Part shown: piece after piece, positions 46,965 to 59,395 of the stretch
How positions within the stretch are numbered: the first letter of the stretch is position 1
Layout: each line of letters starts with the position of its first letter
Origin: Blakeslea trispora
Lineage: Eukaryota; Mucoromycota; Mucoromycetes; Mucorales; Choanephoraceae
Length of the DNA stretch: 64,000 bases
Reading direction: 5' to 3'
Assembly (NCBI GenBank): GCA_025331445.1
Contig: JAIWNE010000019.1
Coordinates: forward strand, 1-64,000
Translations under genes and position numbers: made by a program
The notes under the pieces: model-generated
Told to the model about the DNA's origin: nothing
What the model saw: the letters and a program-made list of their open reading frames with translations, nothing else
Databases searched by the model: none

Positions 46965-48590
46965 TGTCATTCTGTTGCTGTCAGAAAGCGTTCATCATCT
47001 TCAGTTTGAGTAATAACCTGATGACTTATTCATTTATTAGTTGAATCAGTGGTAATCCAAAGAAACTGAGTAAGAGCATGCTCAGTCATAGTATAATCAA
47101 CCAACATGCATATTTCATGACTGCAAAGAAAATCGCTTGTGGCAATGATAAGCAATAAAGCCAATCTATCATTTGTTGGTATAAAGTGAAAATCAAGTAA
47201 CAAGTCGCTCTTAATATGAATATTGCTCTTTTAAGCTCCAATTCCCTCAAGCAGTTAGTCAGGAATAGTCAGGAGGGTAAGCAAAAGAAACAAGCTGCTT
47301 TGCCATTTCTTACGTTAATGCGTATCACTCTTGTGTACAGGAAGCGATGTGTCACCAGCAAGTGAAGTACCAGCAAGAGTGACCATTTTCAGACCTATCA
47401 GAGTATGTCTGCTTAAATCTTGGCAAATCCGAAGCTACTCAAAGGAGAAAAATAAATTCGATTGTATAGGGCGATGACGATATTAGACTCACTTCTTAAG
47501 AGTCTGAATCGAACGGTAGGAAAAAACTTGGCCCAACACCAAGTAAAGCGAAAACCTACGCATGAATCAAATCATCCAATTGGAATGAGGAAAAATTTTG
47601 TCAATGGTTTGCGAGTGGGTCTCCATTGAGAAGACAAGTATGATGAGTCCAAAGGATAGTTCATTGTATTCATGCTTTTGCCCAACATGTCATTGGCCAA
47701 TAAGGTAAAACCTGCCATATGTAAGAAACATATGAGATTTATGTGAGTGAGCTAAAAGGAGCAATGACAATACAAACAAAGCTAAAAGAGCCAAGCAATA
47801 CCTTTGTGAAGACATTTACTGCTTTGTTAGAAATGAGTTATTAATTCGAGCACTCTGTATTGCTCACTGGCATTGGATTAGATGGAAACATTTGTTGGAT
47901 GTCGAATTGAAGATAGTAGAGATCAATCCGGACAGGAGGGTATACTAGTATCTCGTTACTTTTTAGCTGTAAACATTAGGAAAAGAAAGGCACCTCACAA
48001 ATGAAACATGCTCCAGATCAATCTCAACTTGCGTTTCAATTAATTCCGAAAATAGTGTATACGCATTTGAATATTGATGATTTCATTGTTTTCTTTGCAG
48101 AACAAAAAAGCAAATGTCTTCTTGTCTGCTTGCTAACATTTAATTCACTTGTTAAGGAAGATTTATTTAGACAACAAAAGCAAAGTTAAAGGATGTGTAT
48201 TTCTGGTATATATCAGAACAAGAAGTGTAAATGTCTTCCCTTTTCCATTGAATAAGGGTTCCTGCGCAGCACTCTTCGCAATTTGTTGGATGAGGATTAG
48301 AAATCAGCTTGTCTAGATATTTTGAATTCAAGCTGGAAAACATATATATATTTTTTTTTTAAAAAAAACAGTCCACATGTTGGTATTGTTCACCTGAATT
48401 CAAGCTTACTAAACATCTGCAGTTTGACCTTCGAGAAAAGCCTAAAGGAAAGTCGTAATCAGAACAAATTATTTTTCCGCATTTGACTTCTTTTAAGACT
48501 CAGCAACTCGAATATAAATTGTGTTTTTTTTGTTAATTGTACCTTTCTTTTCCTTTCAATTATTAAGCAAATAGAAAAAGAAAATAAAAA

Positions 48591-49436
48591 ATGGAATTCC
48601 CTGAACTTGGCAAGAGATGTACAGCTAAAGGCTGCAATTTATATGGTAAAGACTAAACATTGATTTACTTTATTAAGCATATACAATTGTTATTCACTTT
48701 GATTTATTAGACTTTTTACCATATACCTGTGTCAACTGTAATAAAGTGTTTTGGTAAGCTGTAAAGAAATTGTCAATTATTTAAGCACTTGCTCATATTT
48801 TTATAGTCAAGATCATTTTAAGTTACAAGCGCATCAATGTCCAAGCCTAAATGATCCAAGTTTTGATATTCGGTAAAATAAGACTCATACCATAGAAGCG
48901 ACCTTTCCATTCTTAAATCGACCCTTTTTTATCGCTATTTTTAGGGTGCCTATTTGTCCACTTTGTGAGAGACCAGTACCATCGAAACGAGGAGATGATC
49001 CTAATATTAGAGTAAAGTAAGCTGATTATGCCTAATGGACAGTTAAATTAAACAAATATAATGATAGATGAATGAGCATATCCAAAGCAATTGTACAGAT
49101 TTGGATTCAAAGCCAAATAACACATGTCGAAAACGAGGATGTTCCACAAAGTTGCTTGTGCCTATGCAATGTACTGAATGCGGACTATCCTATTGTGTTC
49201 AACATCGATTAGCTGTAGATCATCAATGTAAAGGCAATACGAAGCAAACAAAATCATCAGATAGACAAAAACAACAACAACAACAAAATACAGCAAAAAC
49301 TCAACGCATTCAACAAGAGATCAATCAATTACAAGCCAAATTAAAACAAGGCAAAATAACAGACCGCGAACAATTGCAATTAGCTAAATTGTTGTCTGTA
49401 AAGGATACCAAAAATGGAAAATGTATAGTTTCCTGA
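48591..49436 (+). CDS. AN1-type zinc-finger protein, ZFAND2 (AIRAP/Cuz1-like) family
   Basis: Five exons, starting MEFPELGKRCTAKGCNLYDF (48591) and ending KNGKCIVS. Two AN1 fingers are visible. The first reads RCTAKGC...LPYTCVNCNKVFCQDHF...HQC after joining exons 1-3; the second reads RKRGCSTKLL...CTECGLSYCVQHR...DHQC. A CPLCERPVP motif lies between them. This order is that of ZFAND2A/B and yeast Cuz1, which bind Cdc48/p97 and the proteasome during arsenite or proteotoxic stress. The C-terminal part is a Gln-rich helix (QKQQQQQNTAKTQRIQQEIN). There is no UBA or UIM motif I can recognise. It converges on INTS7, 30 bp apart. Confidence 0.93.
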
Positions 49437-49466
49437 ATAAACGATAGACCTACTTTCTTTTTTTTT

Positions 49467-52400
49467 TTATTGCCATATCACTTTTCCCCATTGTAAAGGG
49501 CCTACAGACCAAACATTTGAATCTCGATCTAGAATCTTGACAAATACATTGATCCAAGCTTCTTTTTTGCTTAAAGTGTTTGATTTAGGTGGGTTCAATA
49601 GACCAGTATAAGTGAAATAGGAGTTACAAACATTGGCCATGTAGACTGTAGGAGACTGTAATAATACACTCTGTAAACTGGATTTAGTATGTAATCCAAA
49701 AAAAAAGAGAACATTGCAATCTACCTGATAAAGTGAATCTTCCATAGCTAACATCTGAGTGGGTTCAGAGAACAACATATTAATCCCTAATCGATCATCG
49801 CAATGAAGCATCTTTTCTCTTGTCATGAAGCCAACAATCACTGCCTTCTTGATTCGCTTTTCTAGATCTATGAAAATGTCAACTATGAAGACCAAAAAAA
49901 AAGAAAATTCATGTGGATCCCCACAACTTACGCTTAAGATGAGGCTGAGCTTGAACAAGACCTTCAAATTTGATGACCAAATCTTCACCTGGCTTCAATA
50001 CAATTGGCTTTTGTTCACTCAAGATGGGATCAGCACTCAACTGAACTTGAACATTCTTTTGGCTCTTGAAAAAGGAAGCAGGTAGCATCCATGGTTGAGA
50101 CAAGAGAGTATCCAACATGGATTGCATATCGTTTCTACAGGTCTATCAAAAACAGTAGGTTAGTTTCTAGATGAAATAGAAGTATGAGTCGCACTTTACT
50201 TGATCTACATGACTCAATTCTTCCCATCCAGTCATGGTCTGCATAAAACCTCTCAAGAGGCCAATCATATCTTGAGAAGGCTCTTGATTGTCCATTAAGG
50301 GTATGAGTGAAGGATATAAAAAGACTTGATCTGTCTTGGACAGAGTACGAAGTCCATGTTCACATACAAGTGCACATAACTTGTAAGATTCCAGAATCGA
50401 AAGCGCTTCTTTACCTATACCAAACTGAGATTGAGCTACAAAATCATAACGAAGGGCAACTCGATGAAACAAGAGAGCAGTGGACTGAATTTGCCTGATC
50501 TTTGCTTGACTTGACATCAGTCTACTGGCCTGTTGTAAGGCTCGAATGAACTCCATACGTAATTGAATAAACCAATATTGACTTGTACGTGGTTGATCGT
50601 ACACTTGAAATGCTTTGTAGTCCACTAAGGCTTTAAGATAACTCTCTGTAGGGTCTTGAGACTGGCTTAATAAAGCTTCAGCATGAGCTAGAGAAGAAAG
50701 CGAACCAAGCCAGTAGAAGCACGCTTCAGACTGAACACTCTTGCAGAGATCTTTGGTTATTTTATGCATCAATTCAAACCAGCGGCAACAGCCAGCTTCT
50801 CTAGCTATTTGATAAAGCTGCCATTGACATGATTGGTACATTTCTGAAGTTGCATCCCACTGACCAAATGCCTTTAAAGAATTCATCAACTCCTCGGTCA
50901 GTGTGCCATCTACCCTTGTTGTTCTTAATAACAGACGCACCAGGTTAACCTAGATTGAATGCTTGAGTTTCCACTGAAAAAAAAAGAGAGAGAACCATTC
51001 TTTGTGTCCTTTCAAACTTACATAAACAGAAGGTTTCATTTCACTCTTCTGTAATTGATTGATGGCTTCTTGAGGAAACCATTGTGAGAGTTGTTGACAG
51101 CATTTAGAGAGGGTAGATAGATATGAAAGAAGAGCAGTGGCAAATGAATCTAGCTTAAAGCATAAGTCGACGATTTATTATCTATTACAATTCCTTACCA
51201 TCTTCTGTCTTTATCCATACATTGTATGTTTCCTTAAAAGTAGCATCTGAATCCCAATCTTGCCTTAATAACCAACAAAAGTTTGCCTTTACTTTCAGCC
51301 ATTCCTTGAGCTAAACAAAAATGCAGATAGTAAGAAACGATCAAAACAGACAAACCGAAATATACTTTACTTGAGTTGATTTGAAGCAAGACAAATCCAG
51401 TAGATGAACAAGACAGCATATTTGATGTGCCATTGAGTGAAAAGAAACAGGTAAATCTATCTCCATGGCACTATCTGCCCTTTTTAGGACCTTTTTGAAT
51501 ATAGATAGCAAAAGACGAGCAGAGGCAATGATGAGAGCACTCTTTCTCTGATCTATTGCCTGTCTCAATATCTGTTCTAGCGATTGAATGGCTTGTAAGA
51601 AAGATTGAAGCACATCTGAATAGACAAGTTGACCAATGAGTTTAGGATGTGTCTCAATCAAGGTATAAGCACAATGAATAGCCTTATATTGAATGCTTGG
51701 ATATTGGGAAGATTGAATGACTCGAAAGAGCAATAAGATGTGTTCTTTATCCAATGTGATGTCATGCTTAGTCAATAACAACAAGTCTCCAAGTACACTG
51801 TAGCTGACATCTTTTCGTTGATCAAGTAATGCATAATTCAGTAGGCGTTCAATCTTTAAATACAACTATAAGATAAAGAAAAAAATGTTTGGTTTGCTTG
51901 TTTTGTTACCTGTTCTTTTCTATCAATGACTGCTTCATTTAACAAGAGTGTCAAAGTGCGCAAGGTGACAATCACTAATTGGCTGTCAACGTCTGGTTTC
52001 TCTAGTAACGAGAGACATGTTGATTTCGCTTGTCTTGCCATGCCAATATCTTGGTGCATATGTCGAAATATCTTAATCAGTCTCAACTTGATTTCAAATG
52101 GTGCATTTGGATCTGTCAAAACACAAAGCGCTCTTAGTCATGTCTTTCAGAATAAAAATAAGTCGGCTTACTTTCAAGTTGATCTACTATTTTGGCAAAC
52201 ATGACAGAAGGAAATCGATTGGATCTTGCGCAGATTTGATCACCAGCCCAGATAGCTGCTTCTAATTCTATTCGATCTGTTGCTAGCTCCAGTCGCTGCA
52301 TGATACTACCCATTTTGCTTTTTAGCTGATGTTGTTCGTCTCTTATTAGTCCAACTTACCCAAACTGAACATCCAGTTTCTCAGCAATAATAATAGACAT

Positions 52401-52902
52401 ACAGCCTAATACACTAATGGCCAACATTAATTTCCTCAGTGCATTGCCTCTCCTGATTCCCCCTTTTTTTTTTTTTATTACCGAAGTGCAATAGACCTTG
52501 CAATAGGATCATTGCTTCCGAGTACAGGCAAGATACGCCTGACAGTTTCTTCAATATTAAACACTTTGGCCAAATGTACATCGGATGCTTCTTTGAATAC
52601 TTTATATACATAATACTTGACTAAATTGTTACTTTGTTCATTGTATTAGCCATAGTTTGAAACAAAGCATAAAGTGAAACAAACACTCACTGGATACGAA
52701 AATAGTCTGCCAGTTTAAGGATGGCAGCGTTGATCACGACAGGATAAGGATAGTGTTCAAAGATATGAATAAAGCCTGTCAAGGCTTGGATCTGCGATCC
52801 ATGAATATTCAATGATCCCGGTCTGCCTTTCTTATTAAATTTCACTTCCAACTCTAATAGTGCTTTATGCCCATCTGACTGATCGCGCGTATTCTCATCC
52901 AT
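49467..52902 (-). CDS. INTS7: Integrator complex subunit 7
   Basis: About ten exons on the minus strand, from MDENTRDQSDGHKALLELEV (52902) to SVGPLQWGKVIWQ. The first two exons match INTS7 closely: FEHYPYPVVINAAILKLADY at the exon 1 end, then VFNIEETVRRILPVLGSNDP-IARSIALR in exon 2. A later block (KLRLIKIFRHMHQDIGMARQ) fits the same family, and helical ARM-like repeats continue to the C-terminus. Integrator is a nuclear complex bound to RNA polymerase II that cleaves snRNA 3' ends and attenuates transcription. It is absent from the model yeasts. The 5' end is 108 bp from the SMN start on the other strand. Confidence 0.88.
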
Positions 52903-53010
52903 CTCTCATAAGCACCTTGGAATTTTTTTTTAAAAAAAAAGAAAATAATAAAAATAAACAAGTGCGCCTACCTTATTTTTTTTTTTTACTCAAACAATAA
53001 AAAAAATAAT
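52903..53010. promoter_or_regulatory. 108-bp bidirectional promoter between INTS7 and SMN
   Basis: The two start codons face away from each other across a 108-bp AT-rich gap containing T10 followed by A8 and a second T run. Both 5' UTRs and both core promoters must fit here or overlap the neighbouring leaders. Poly(dA:dT) of this kind typically excludes nucleosomes. Confidence 0.6.
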
Positions 53011-53605
53011 ATGAAGGAATTAGCGATAGGTACTGTGCTTTATACACAAGGAGATGCCAAGGTAAGTAGATCTGGCTAGAACTAGTAAAGCAAAACCAAT
53101 AAATCAGTATTAGCATGAAGATATATGGGATGATACTGAGTTGATTGAACACTGGGATAGATCGATTGAAGCTTATCGAGTAAGGAATGATTGCTTAGAA
53201 GATAGTGTGTATATTGACATTTAAACTATAGCAAATGCAATCCAGTCAAAACAATCAACCACCTTTTCAACACAAAATAGTTAAAAAGACACCTATGGTA
53301 AGACAAAGTACATTGGATGTATAGTATCATTTATTGAAAACCAAAAAAAAAAGAAAAAGAAAAAAGCGCCTGTTCTGAACAAGATAAAATCCGAGAATAA
53401 AGTAAGGTTTATAACTATTGTATCCTATTTACTTATCAAATTTGGTATAGGCAGCTGTATTAAATCAAGGTAGTTTATACAGCCAAAAAAAAAGAAAAGA
53501 AAAGAGAGCTTAATCTTTCATTTAGATTTCTCTAACATGGTGATGGCATGGTATTATAGTGGTTACTACACAGGACTTTATCAAGCCAAAAGACATTTGC
53601 ATTAA
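53011..53605 (+). CDS. SMN1: Survival motor neuron (SMN) homologue lacking a Tudor domain
   Basis: This gene is made of six tiny exons: 53011-53061, 53114-53179, 53232-53297, about 53360-53401, 53451-53469 and 53526-53605. It encodes about 107 residues. The Gemin2-binding helix is clear (HEDIWDDTELIEHWDRSIEA; human has IWDDTALI). The C-terminus is the YG box (MVMAWYYSGYYTGLYQAKR), which drives oligomerisation. The central Tudor domain is missing; a short Gln/Pro/Lys-rich linker replaces it, as in the short fission-yeast SMN. SMN loads Sm rings onto snRNAs in the cytoplasm. The exon 4 acceptor lies in an A-rich tract and is uncertain. Confidence 0.88.
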
Positions 53606-53804
53606 TGCTATCTGCGGGACAAGAATAAACCGCAGCAGGACCAATGAAAATAAAGTGACTGCACTGACATCCGATTGGAAAAGAAACATTTCCCCCCTAT
53701 AAAAATAAAAGCTTCTTTTGATTTCTAATTTTCTATAGTTTTTTTTTTCTTTTAAAAAAGAAACCTTGCTACCAAAAGGAAACCTTTATTCTTCTTATTT
53801 ATTT

Positions 53805-56800
53805 ATGGGTGATTCAAACCAACTAGTCGTTCCTTCATCATCATCAACTTCTCCTAAACAGAATCATGTTATAACTAAATCAACAAGCACTCATGTGCCA
53901 AATTCAACTGAAGAAGGTCAAGTAGAGAAAAAAGCTAACAAGCGACACAACAACCGAAACAAGGGCAAAAAGAAAAGCCCAAATGTGATCAATGCAACCG
54001 AAGCAGGTACACCCAATGTTCCTGAAGCAAAGAGTGAAGAACAAGCCAAGAAGCCAAAGCGTAATAGAAAACCAAAGGTTACTCAAGACAAAGGATCACC
54101 TGCCGCAGCACGCATCACAAAGAACCGGGCACAGGGCCGGTTAACCGAAGAGGTTAAGGATGAAGGGCCTAGCCAACCAAACAAGAAAAAGGCAAGTCGA
54201 CGTACTCCACATCATCATGCTAGTTCGAGCTTGCCTGAAGGAAACCATGACATGGCGACCATTTTTGCACACGAATTAAAGACGTCTGCTTATGAGTGTA
54301 TGATTTGTATGGATGTAGTTAGACCTGCACATCATATCTGGACATGTGATTGTTGTTGGGCAATGTTTCATCTGAACTGTGTTCAGACTTGGGCCTCAAG
54401 GTCATTAAAAGGTAACGTAAAACAAGAATTGTGTGTGTGTGTGAAAGAGAGAAATCTAATGTTCAATCACTAGATACCTCTTCTAACAAGATGATTACTG
54501 CTTGGCGATGTCCCGGCTGTCAAAATAGTCGTATGGCTGTGCCGAAAGACTATTTGTGTTTCTGTGGAAAACAGAGAAATCCCGAACCTTCAAAATATAC
54601 AACACCGCATAGCTGTGATCAACTCTGTAAAAGACACAAGGCATGTCCTCATGAGTGTGTACTGTAAGTAACAAGTCTTTTGACTTTCATGGAATGTGTA
54701 TTGATTTGAATGGGATAGACCTTGTCACCCTGGCCCTTGTCCTCCATGTAATTCAATGGGTCCTACATTAACCTGCTATTGTGGACAAACAACACGTCAA
54801 CAACGCTGTATCGATACGGATTATCAGACAAAAGGATTCTCATGCTTGGATCTATGTGATGAATTGTTGGGCTGCGGTAAACATCGTTGTGAACAAGAAT
54901 GTCATGCTGGTCTTTGTCCTCCTTGTGATTTAGAAGAAGTTCAGTCCTGTTATTGTGGTCGACACGAAAGAACAGCGCGTTGTGGAAGTGGACAACAGAT
55001 TCAAGTGGGTGGCCATATTGGATATTATAGCTGTCAAGAAAAATGTGATGCAACATTTGCTTGTGGTCAACATAGTTGTGAAAAAACATGTCACCCTTGT
55101 ACAGCAAGCACTCAGGTATGCCCATTCGACCCTGCTGAAGTTAAAACATGTCCTTGTGGTGCACATACAATGATGGATTTGCTGAATGCAGAACGTACCT
55201 CCTGTACAGATCCTATCCCCACTTGTACTTCTACCTGCAACAAGTCACTCCCTTGTGGTCATACATGCCCTGATGCCTGCCATGCTGGTGATTGTGCCCC
55301 TTGTCAAGCCAAGGTAGAGGTAGCCTGTCGTTGTCAATCAAACTCTTTTGAAGATGTTTGCTCTCATGTTTGTGAAGCAAGCGGTGGCGAACCTCCTCTT
55401 TGTGATCGTGTCTGTCGCTCTGTTCGAAACTGTGGTCGCCATACATGTGGACAGAAATGTTGTCCTGCCATGAAAGTCAAAGGAAGACGAAAGCCTGGTG
55501 CAGATTATGTTCATGATTGCCCTGAGGTCTGTGGCCAACTGTTGTCATGTGGCATTCATACTTGTCAAGATAAATGTCATAAAGGCAAATGCCGGCCCTG
55601 TTTGGAAGCTACCTTTGAGGATGTCACTTGCCATTGTGGTCGCACTCGGTTAGAACCTCCCGTTCGCTGTGGTACTAAATTACCACCTTGCCCTCATCCC
55701 TGTACTCGTCCTAATCCTTGTGGTCATATTCGCTTTTTGAATCACAATTGTCATCCAGACGATGAGCCCTGTCCTCCATGCCCAACATTGGTGAGTCGTC
55801 CTTGTCTTTGTGGTAAGACCGAGTTAAAGAATGTGCCTTGTTATCGTGAGTCCCCTCGATGTGGTCGTGTATGTGAAAAATTGTTGGGCTGTGGTAAGCA
55901 TGTATGTCTAAAGACGTGTCATAGTGGACCTTGTATTGGTCCAGATGAAACATGTACTCAGATCTGTGGCGGAACACGTGCGCGTTGTGGCCATGTTTGT
56001 AAAGCCAAATGCCATGATGGCCAGCCATGCCCTGAGAATGAACCCTGTCAAACCAAGATCACGGCTACCTGCAGTTGTGGACAGAACTCTATTGATATGC
56101 CTTGTAATGCTACGGCTGATTCCAACGGATCAAAGCGCGAACTCGAATGTAATGACTTTTGTGCCAAGGTACTGCGTAACCGTCGGTTAGCTATAGCACT
56201 TGATATCAAACGTGATGATCTTGTTCCCCTCTCTCCTACTCTTTCTTCTTCTTCCTTGGATACAAAAGCACTTTCAATTGACGATCTAGGCTATTATGAT
56301 GATAGCTTACGCGAATTCTATCTAGATAACTCTAACTGGTGTCGACAGATCGAAAACAGCATGATTGAATTTGTTAAAGATAGTGATAAAAAGGCGTTCC
56401 ATTTCAAGCCTATGCGTAGTGAATATAGACGATTTATTCACCGATATGCCGTTCATTTCAACCTTCAGACAGAGGCGATCGATAGTGAGCCCAAGCGATC
56501 TGTTATTTTGCGCAAATCTATCGGTGTCTGCCGTATTCCGCCCATTTTATTATCTAGAGCTGCTCGTCACCCATCTCTCAACCGTCCGCCTCCCTCCTTA
56601 TCAAACACTCCTCCTCCTTTTGCTGAATCCGATTCAAGGGTTACATCAAAGCAACCTGTGAATGCGCTTTATTTGTCAGACATGGCTTTTGGTTTGACAA
56701 AGCTTGAATTGGATGCAGATCTAGTGCCCTTGATCAAGATTGGTGAAGACACTATTCATTTTACTTCTAAATGGGTCAACGAAAACGATGCAATTGTTGT

Positions 56801-57275
56801 GCCTTCCATTAACGATGCTATTTCGATGGACGAGAAGGAAAAGATCATTTGGCAACTAAAGAAGATAGTGAAGTCAGCTTTCATTGATCCTGGTCAACAA
56901 GATAGCAAAGCAACACGTATTGATTGTTGTTGGGTAAATCAAAAGGGAGAAGTCACTTGGAGTGAGAAAGACTTGATTCAACCAAAGAAGACAGCCACAC
57001 CTACCATTCAGAGCCGATCTTTAAATGCTTATGATGTTCTGAACACAGTCGATGATGATGGATGGATGAAAGTAGGTGGCAATAACCCCTATCGACCTGT
57101 CAAAGACGCCTGGTCTGATCCTCCCAAGTCAAGCAATGCTTTAGAGCCAGAAATCAAGCAAGAGGAGAAGACAGAAGAACAAGAAAACAAAATAGACGAC
57201 ACTCTAGAAACACCATCAAAAATTAATTTGAATGAGCCTGATGATTGGGAAAATTTATTGGAAGATGAACAATAA
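53805..57275 (+). CDS. FAP1: NF-X1-type zinc-finger protein (FAP1/NFX1) with RING-like and R3H domains
   Basis: Three exons, with introns at about 54412-54472 and 54665-54717. The start MGDSNQLVVPSSSSTSPKQN (53805) follows a pyrimidine-rich leader. A Lys/Pro-rich disordered N-terminus (about 150 residues) is followed by a RING-like finger (YECMICMDVVRPAHHIWTC...MFHLNCVQTWA...WRCPGCQ). About eight NF-X1 repeats come next (for example CGKHRCEQECHAGLCPPC and CGIHTCQDKCHKGKCRPC). An R3H domain follows (FHFKPMRSEYRRFIHRYAVH). The tail is acidic. Animal NFX1 is a transcription and mRNA regulator; yeast Fap1 binds FKBP12 and gives rapamycin resistance. Full-length architecture is conserved. Confidence 0.95.
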
Positions 57276-57748
57276 GCCCTTTTTCTCTCCCCTCTCTTCT
57301 TGTCTTTGCTAGAAAATACCCTTTTCTCCTCCTTTTTATGTTGTAGTTTAGAAAAATAAAAGCTGTTTTTGTGTTTTTTTATTTTGAAAATGGAATAGAT
57401 ATCTTTTTTTTTTTGACAAGAAGGCTGAAAGAGTTTATAATTCATGGAAGGTGTCTTAACTGAGATTACAGACCTTAACATTGTACTTTAAGTCTTTCCA
57501 GCAAATCTGCTGAAAAAGATATATCATTATTGGTGCTATACAATGTACTAGTGTTATCCGCGTTGTTATAAACCCCACCACCACCTAAAAAGTAAAGAGG
57601 CCTAAGAATTCAAATATCAAAGACAGCTAAACCTAAAAAAAAAAGAAAGCTGATAAAAGGCAAAAAGCAAAGATTGGTTAATGTCAAGGCCTTCAATTTG
57701 AAGACTGTTCTTGCCCTGCTTGTCTTGGAAACAATGAATATAGAGATA
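57276..57748. other. Intergenic, left flank of the Tc1/mariner insertion
   Basis: About 470 bp with the FAP1 3' UTR and several A/T runs. An open frame begins here at 57674 and runs into the transposon. It crosses the element boundary, so its first codons are host sequence and not part of the transposase. Confidence 0.6.
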
Positions 57749-57970
57749 GAGATATGTCCAAAAATTATCAGCCCCAAAATCAACGTTTGTTTGAAAAAGT
57801 TGACTACCCTACGAAGAATAGTGATAGAAAGTCGAAACTACCACCATTATTTTTCTTTTTTCTTCTTCTACATACATAGTATAAAAAAAATACATATTGA
57901 AACGCCAATTTTCCCTAAACACTTAAGTTCTACTAATTTCACCAATGAAACATATATTCTTTTAAGCCGA

Positions 57971-59238
57971 ATGTATGATGTAATTGTTAATGACAAGCTC
58001 TCAGATCCCCATCTGGCTGGTCTAGATCAGCGCGAACGATTCTCCAAACTTCTAGGAATCAGCAAGTATGCAGCTCGTAAGGCCATCCACATGTACAACA
58101 ACCCATCGGAAAAACAGAAGGTCGGTCGACCTTTAGAAGAACTCGAGTCAGATTATACTTCCGCTGTAAAAGAAATTGTTAAAAAAACAACAACAAAGGC
58201 AAGCGCCCAAACACTGTCAAGACCATCTCTATGACACTCAAGATCAAGATGGGCCTGGACATAATCAGATCAACCTTAATGAGAGACCTGCACTCCATGG
58301 GCTTGAACTACAAGACGGGAGACCGCGAAAATGTGGAGCATGATTCTGATGCTAACACCAAGTACAGATACTTGTATGTAAATCAAAGATTGCTGAACAT
58401 CAACAGCAATGGATACCTTGAAAGACCAGAGATATTTTTGGATGAATCTTACTGTCATGTAGATCATCATGCTCGCAAAACCTGGGCTGAGCCTGGAGCA
58501 ACAATCCTAGAGAGAGGAAGAGGTCCAATGCTGGTCATCTTTGCTGCATTCATTGTATTTACTTCTGGAAATACAACCAGGGCAAGCATGATCAAAGACA
58601 GCATTACAGTATGGCCTGTCAAAGGAAGCAGAGGTTTAGAGGCTGATTACCATGACCATTTCAATTCTGGAAAGTTTGAAGAGCTTTTTCAGAAGCTTTG
58701 CATCACCTTGGAGCAATATGGTAATTGTATTATCCACATGGATGGTGCAAGCTACCACAAGCGTCGCGATGATGATAAGCCATCTCAAAAAGACAAGAAG
58801 GAGGTGATAAAAAGTTGGCTGATCAGAAACGGTCATTTGAGGGAAGAAGAAGCCAATGCCAACATGAAAAAGGATGAGCTTTTACAGATGACAAAGGCCT
58901 CAATGCTTGAACCGGTATATGCCACCTACCGCATTGCTTCAGAACATGGTCATACAATCATGGTCACATCCCCTTACCACTGCGAACTTCAACCCATTGA
59001 GAAGGTTTGGGGGTGTGTAAAAAACCCAATTGCCTTCGCCCCTGATCCAAATGAGACGACCAGAAGTTTGAAGCAAAAACTTGAGTCGGATCTCTCACAA
59101 ATCCCTGAATCAACTCTGCTTTCGGTTTGGAGGAAGTCATTGAATCAAACCATCGCATATCATGATGAGTTTGTTGACAAATGCCTGAATGAAGAGATAT
59201 CAGAAGAGAACGATGATGAAGAAACGATGTCTTTCTGA
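57971..59238 (+). CDS. Tc1/mariner-superfamily transposase, frameshifted at an A7 run
   Basis: The enzyme moves the surrounding transposon. An N-terminal helix-turn-helix (RERFSKLLGISKYAARKAIH) lies before the break; downstream the DDE_3-type core has D in FLDESYCH, D in IHMDGASYHKR and E in LQPIEKVWG. The reading frame changes by -1 at 58181-58187 (AAAAAAA). Upstream sequence reads AVKEIVKK, and the downstream frame reads through GKRPNTVKTISMTLKIKMGL with no gap in sense. This could be a lost base, a real mutation or slippage. The start is uncertain: ATG at 57971 is the first Met in the frame that fits, but the frame is open upstream and another ATG lies in the left repeat (57754). The D-to-E spacing is 85 residues. 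Confidence 0.85.
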
Positions 59239-59395
59239 GTTTTAATTGTATAAAATGAAAGGAATTTTTCCAAAAACACACTTTTCATTATGGGTCATAT
59301 AAGTTCAACAAAAAGCAGAAAAAGTAATGAGACAAAAAAAAATCCCTGCGATTTCTCACAGAATGATATCTTTTTTTTTTTGGAAATCGACAATA

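Larger units (their letters stand above)
46668..48590. other. 1.9-kb intergenic region with a small ORF and poly(A) tract
   Basis: Apart from the 44-codon ORF at 46784-46918 and the A26 tract at 46939-46964, I see no gene. A T10/A8 snap-back is near 48350-48368. Remaining short frames lack coding character. Confidence 0.55.

Noticed and set aside
54763..55125. Long His/Met-rich open frames antisense to NF-X1
   Set aside because: They mirror the repeated Cys codons (TGT) of the NF-X1 repeats on the other strand. No domain or start context supports them.
57674..57748. Transposase reading frame beginning outside the element
   Set aside because: The codons before 57749 are host flank fused by chance. 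The inverted repeats and TA duplications fix the element boundary.
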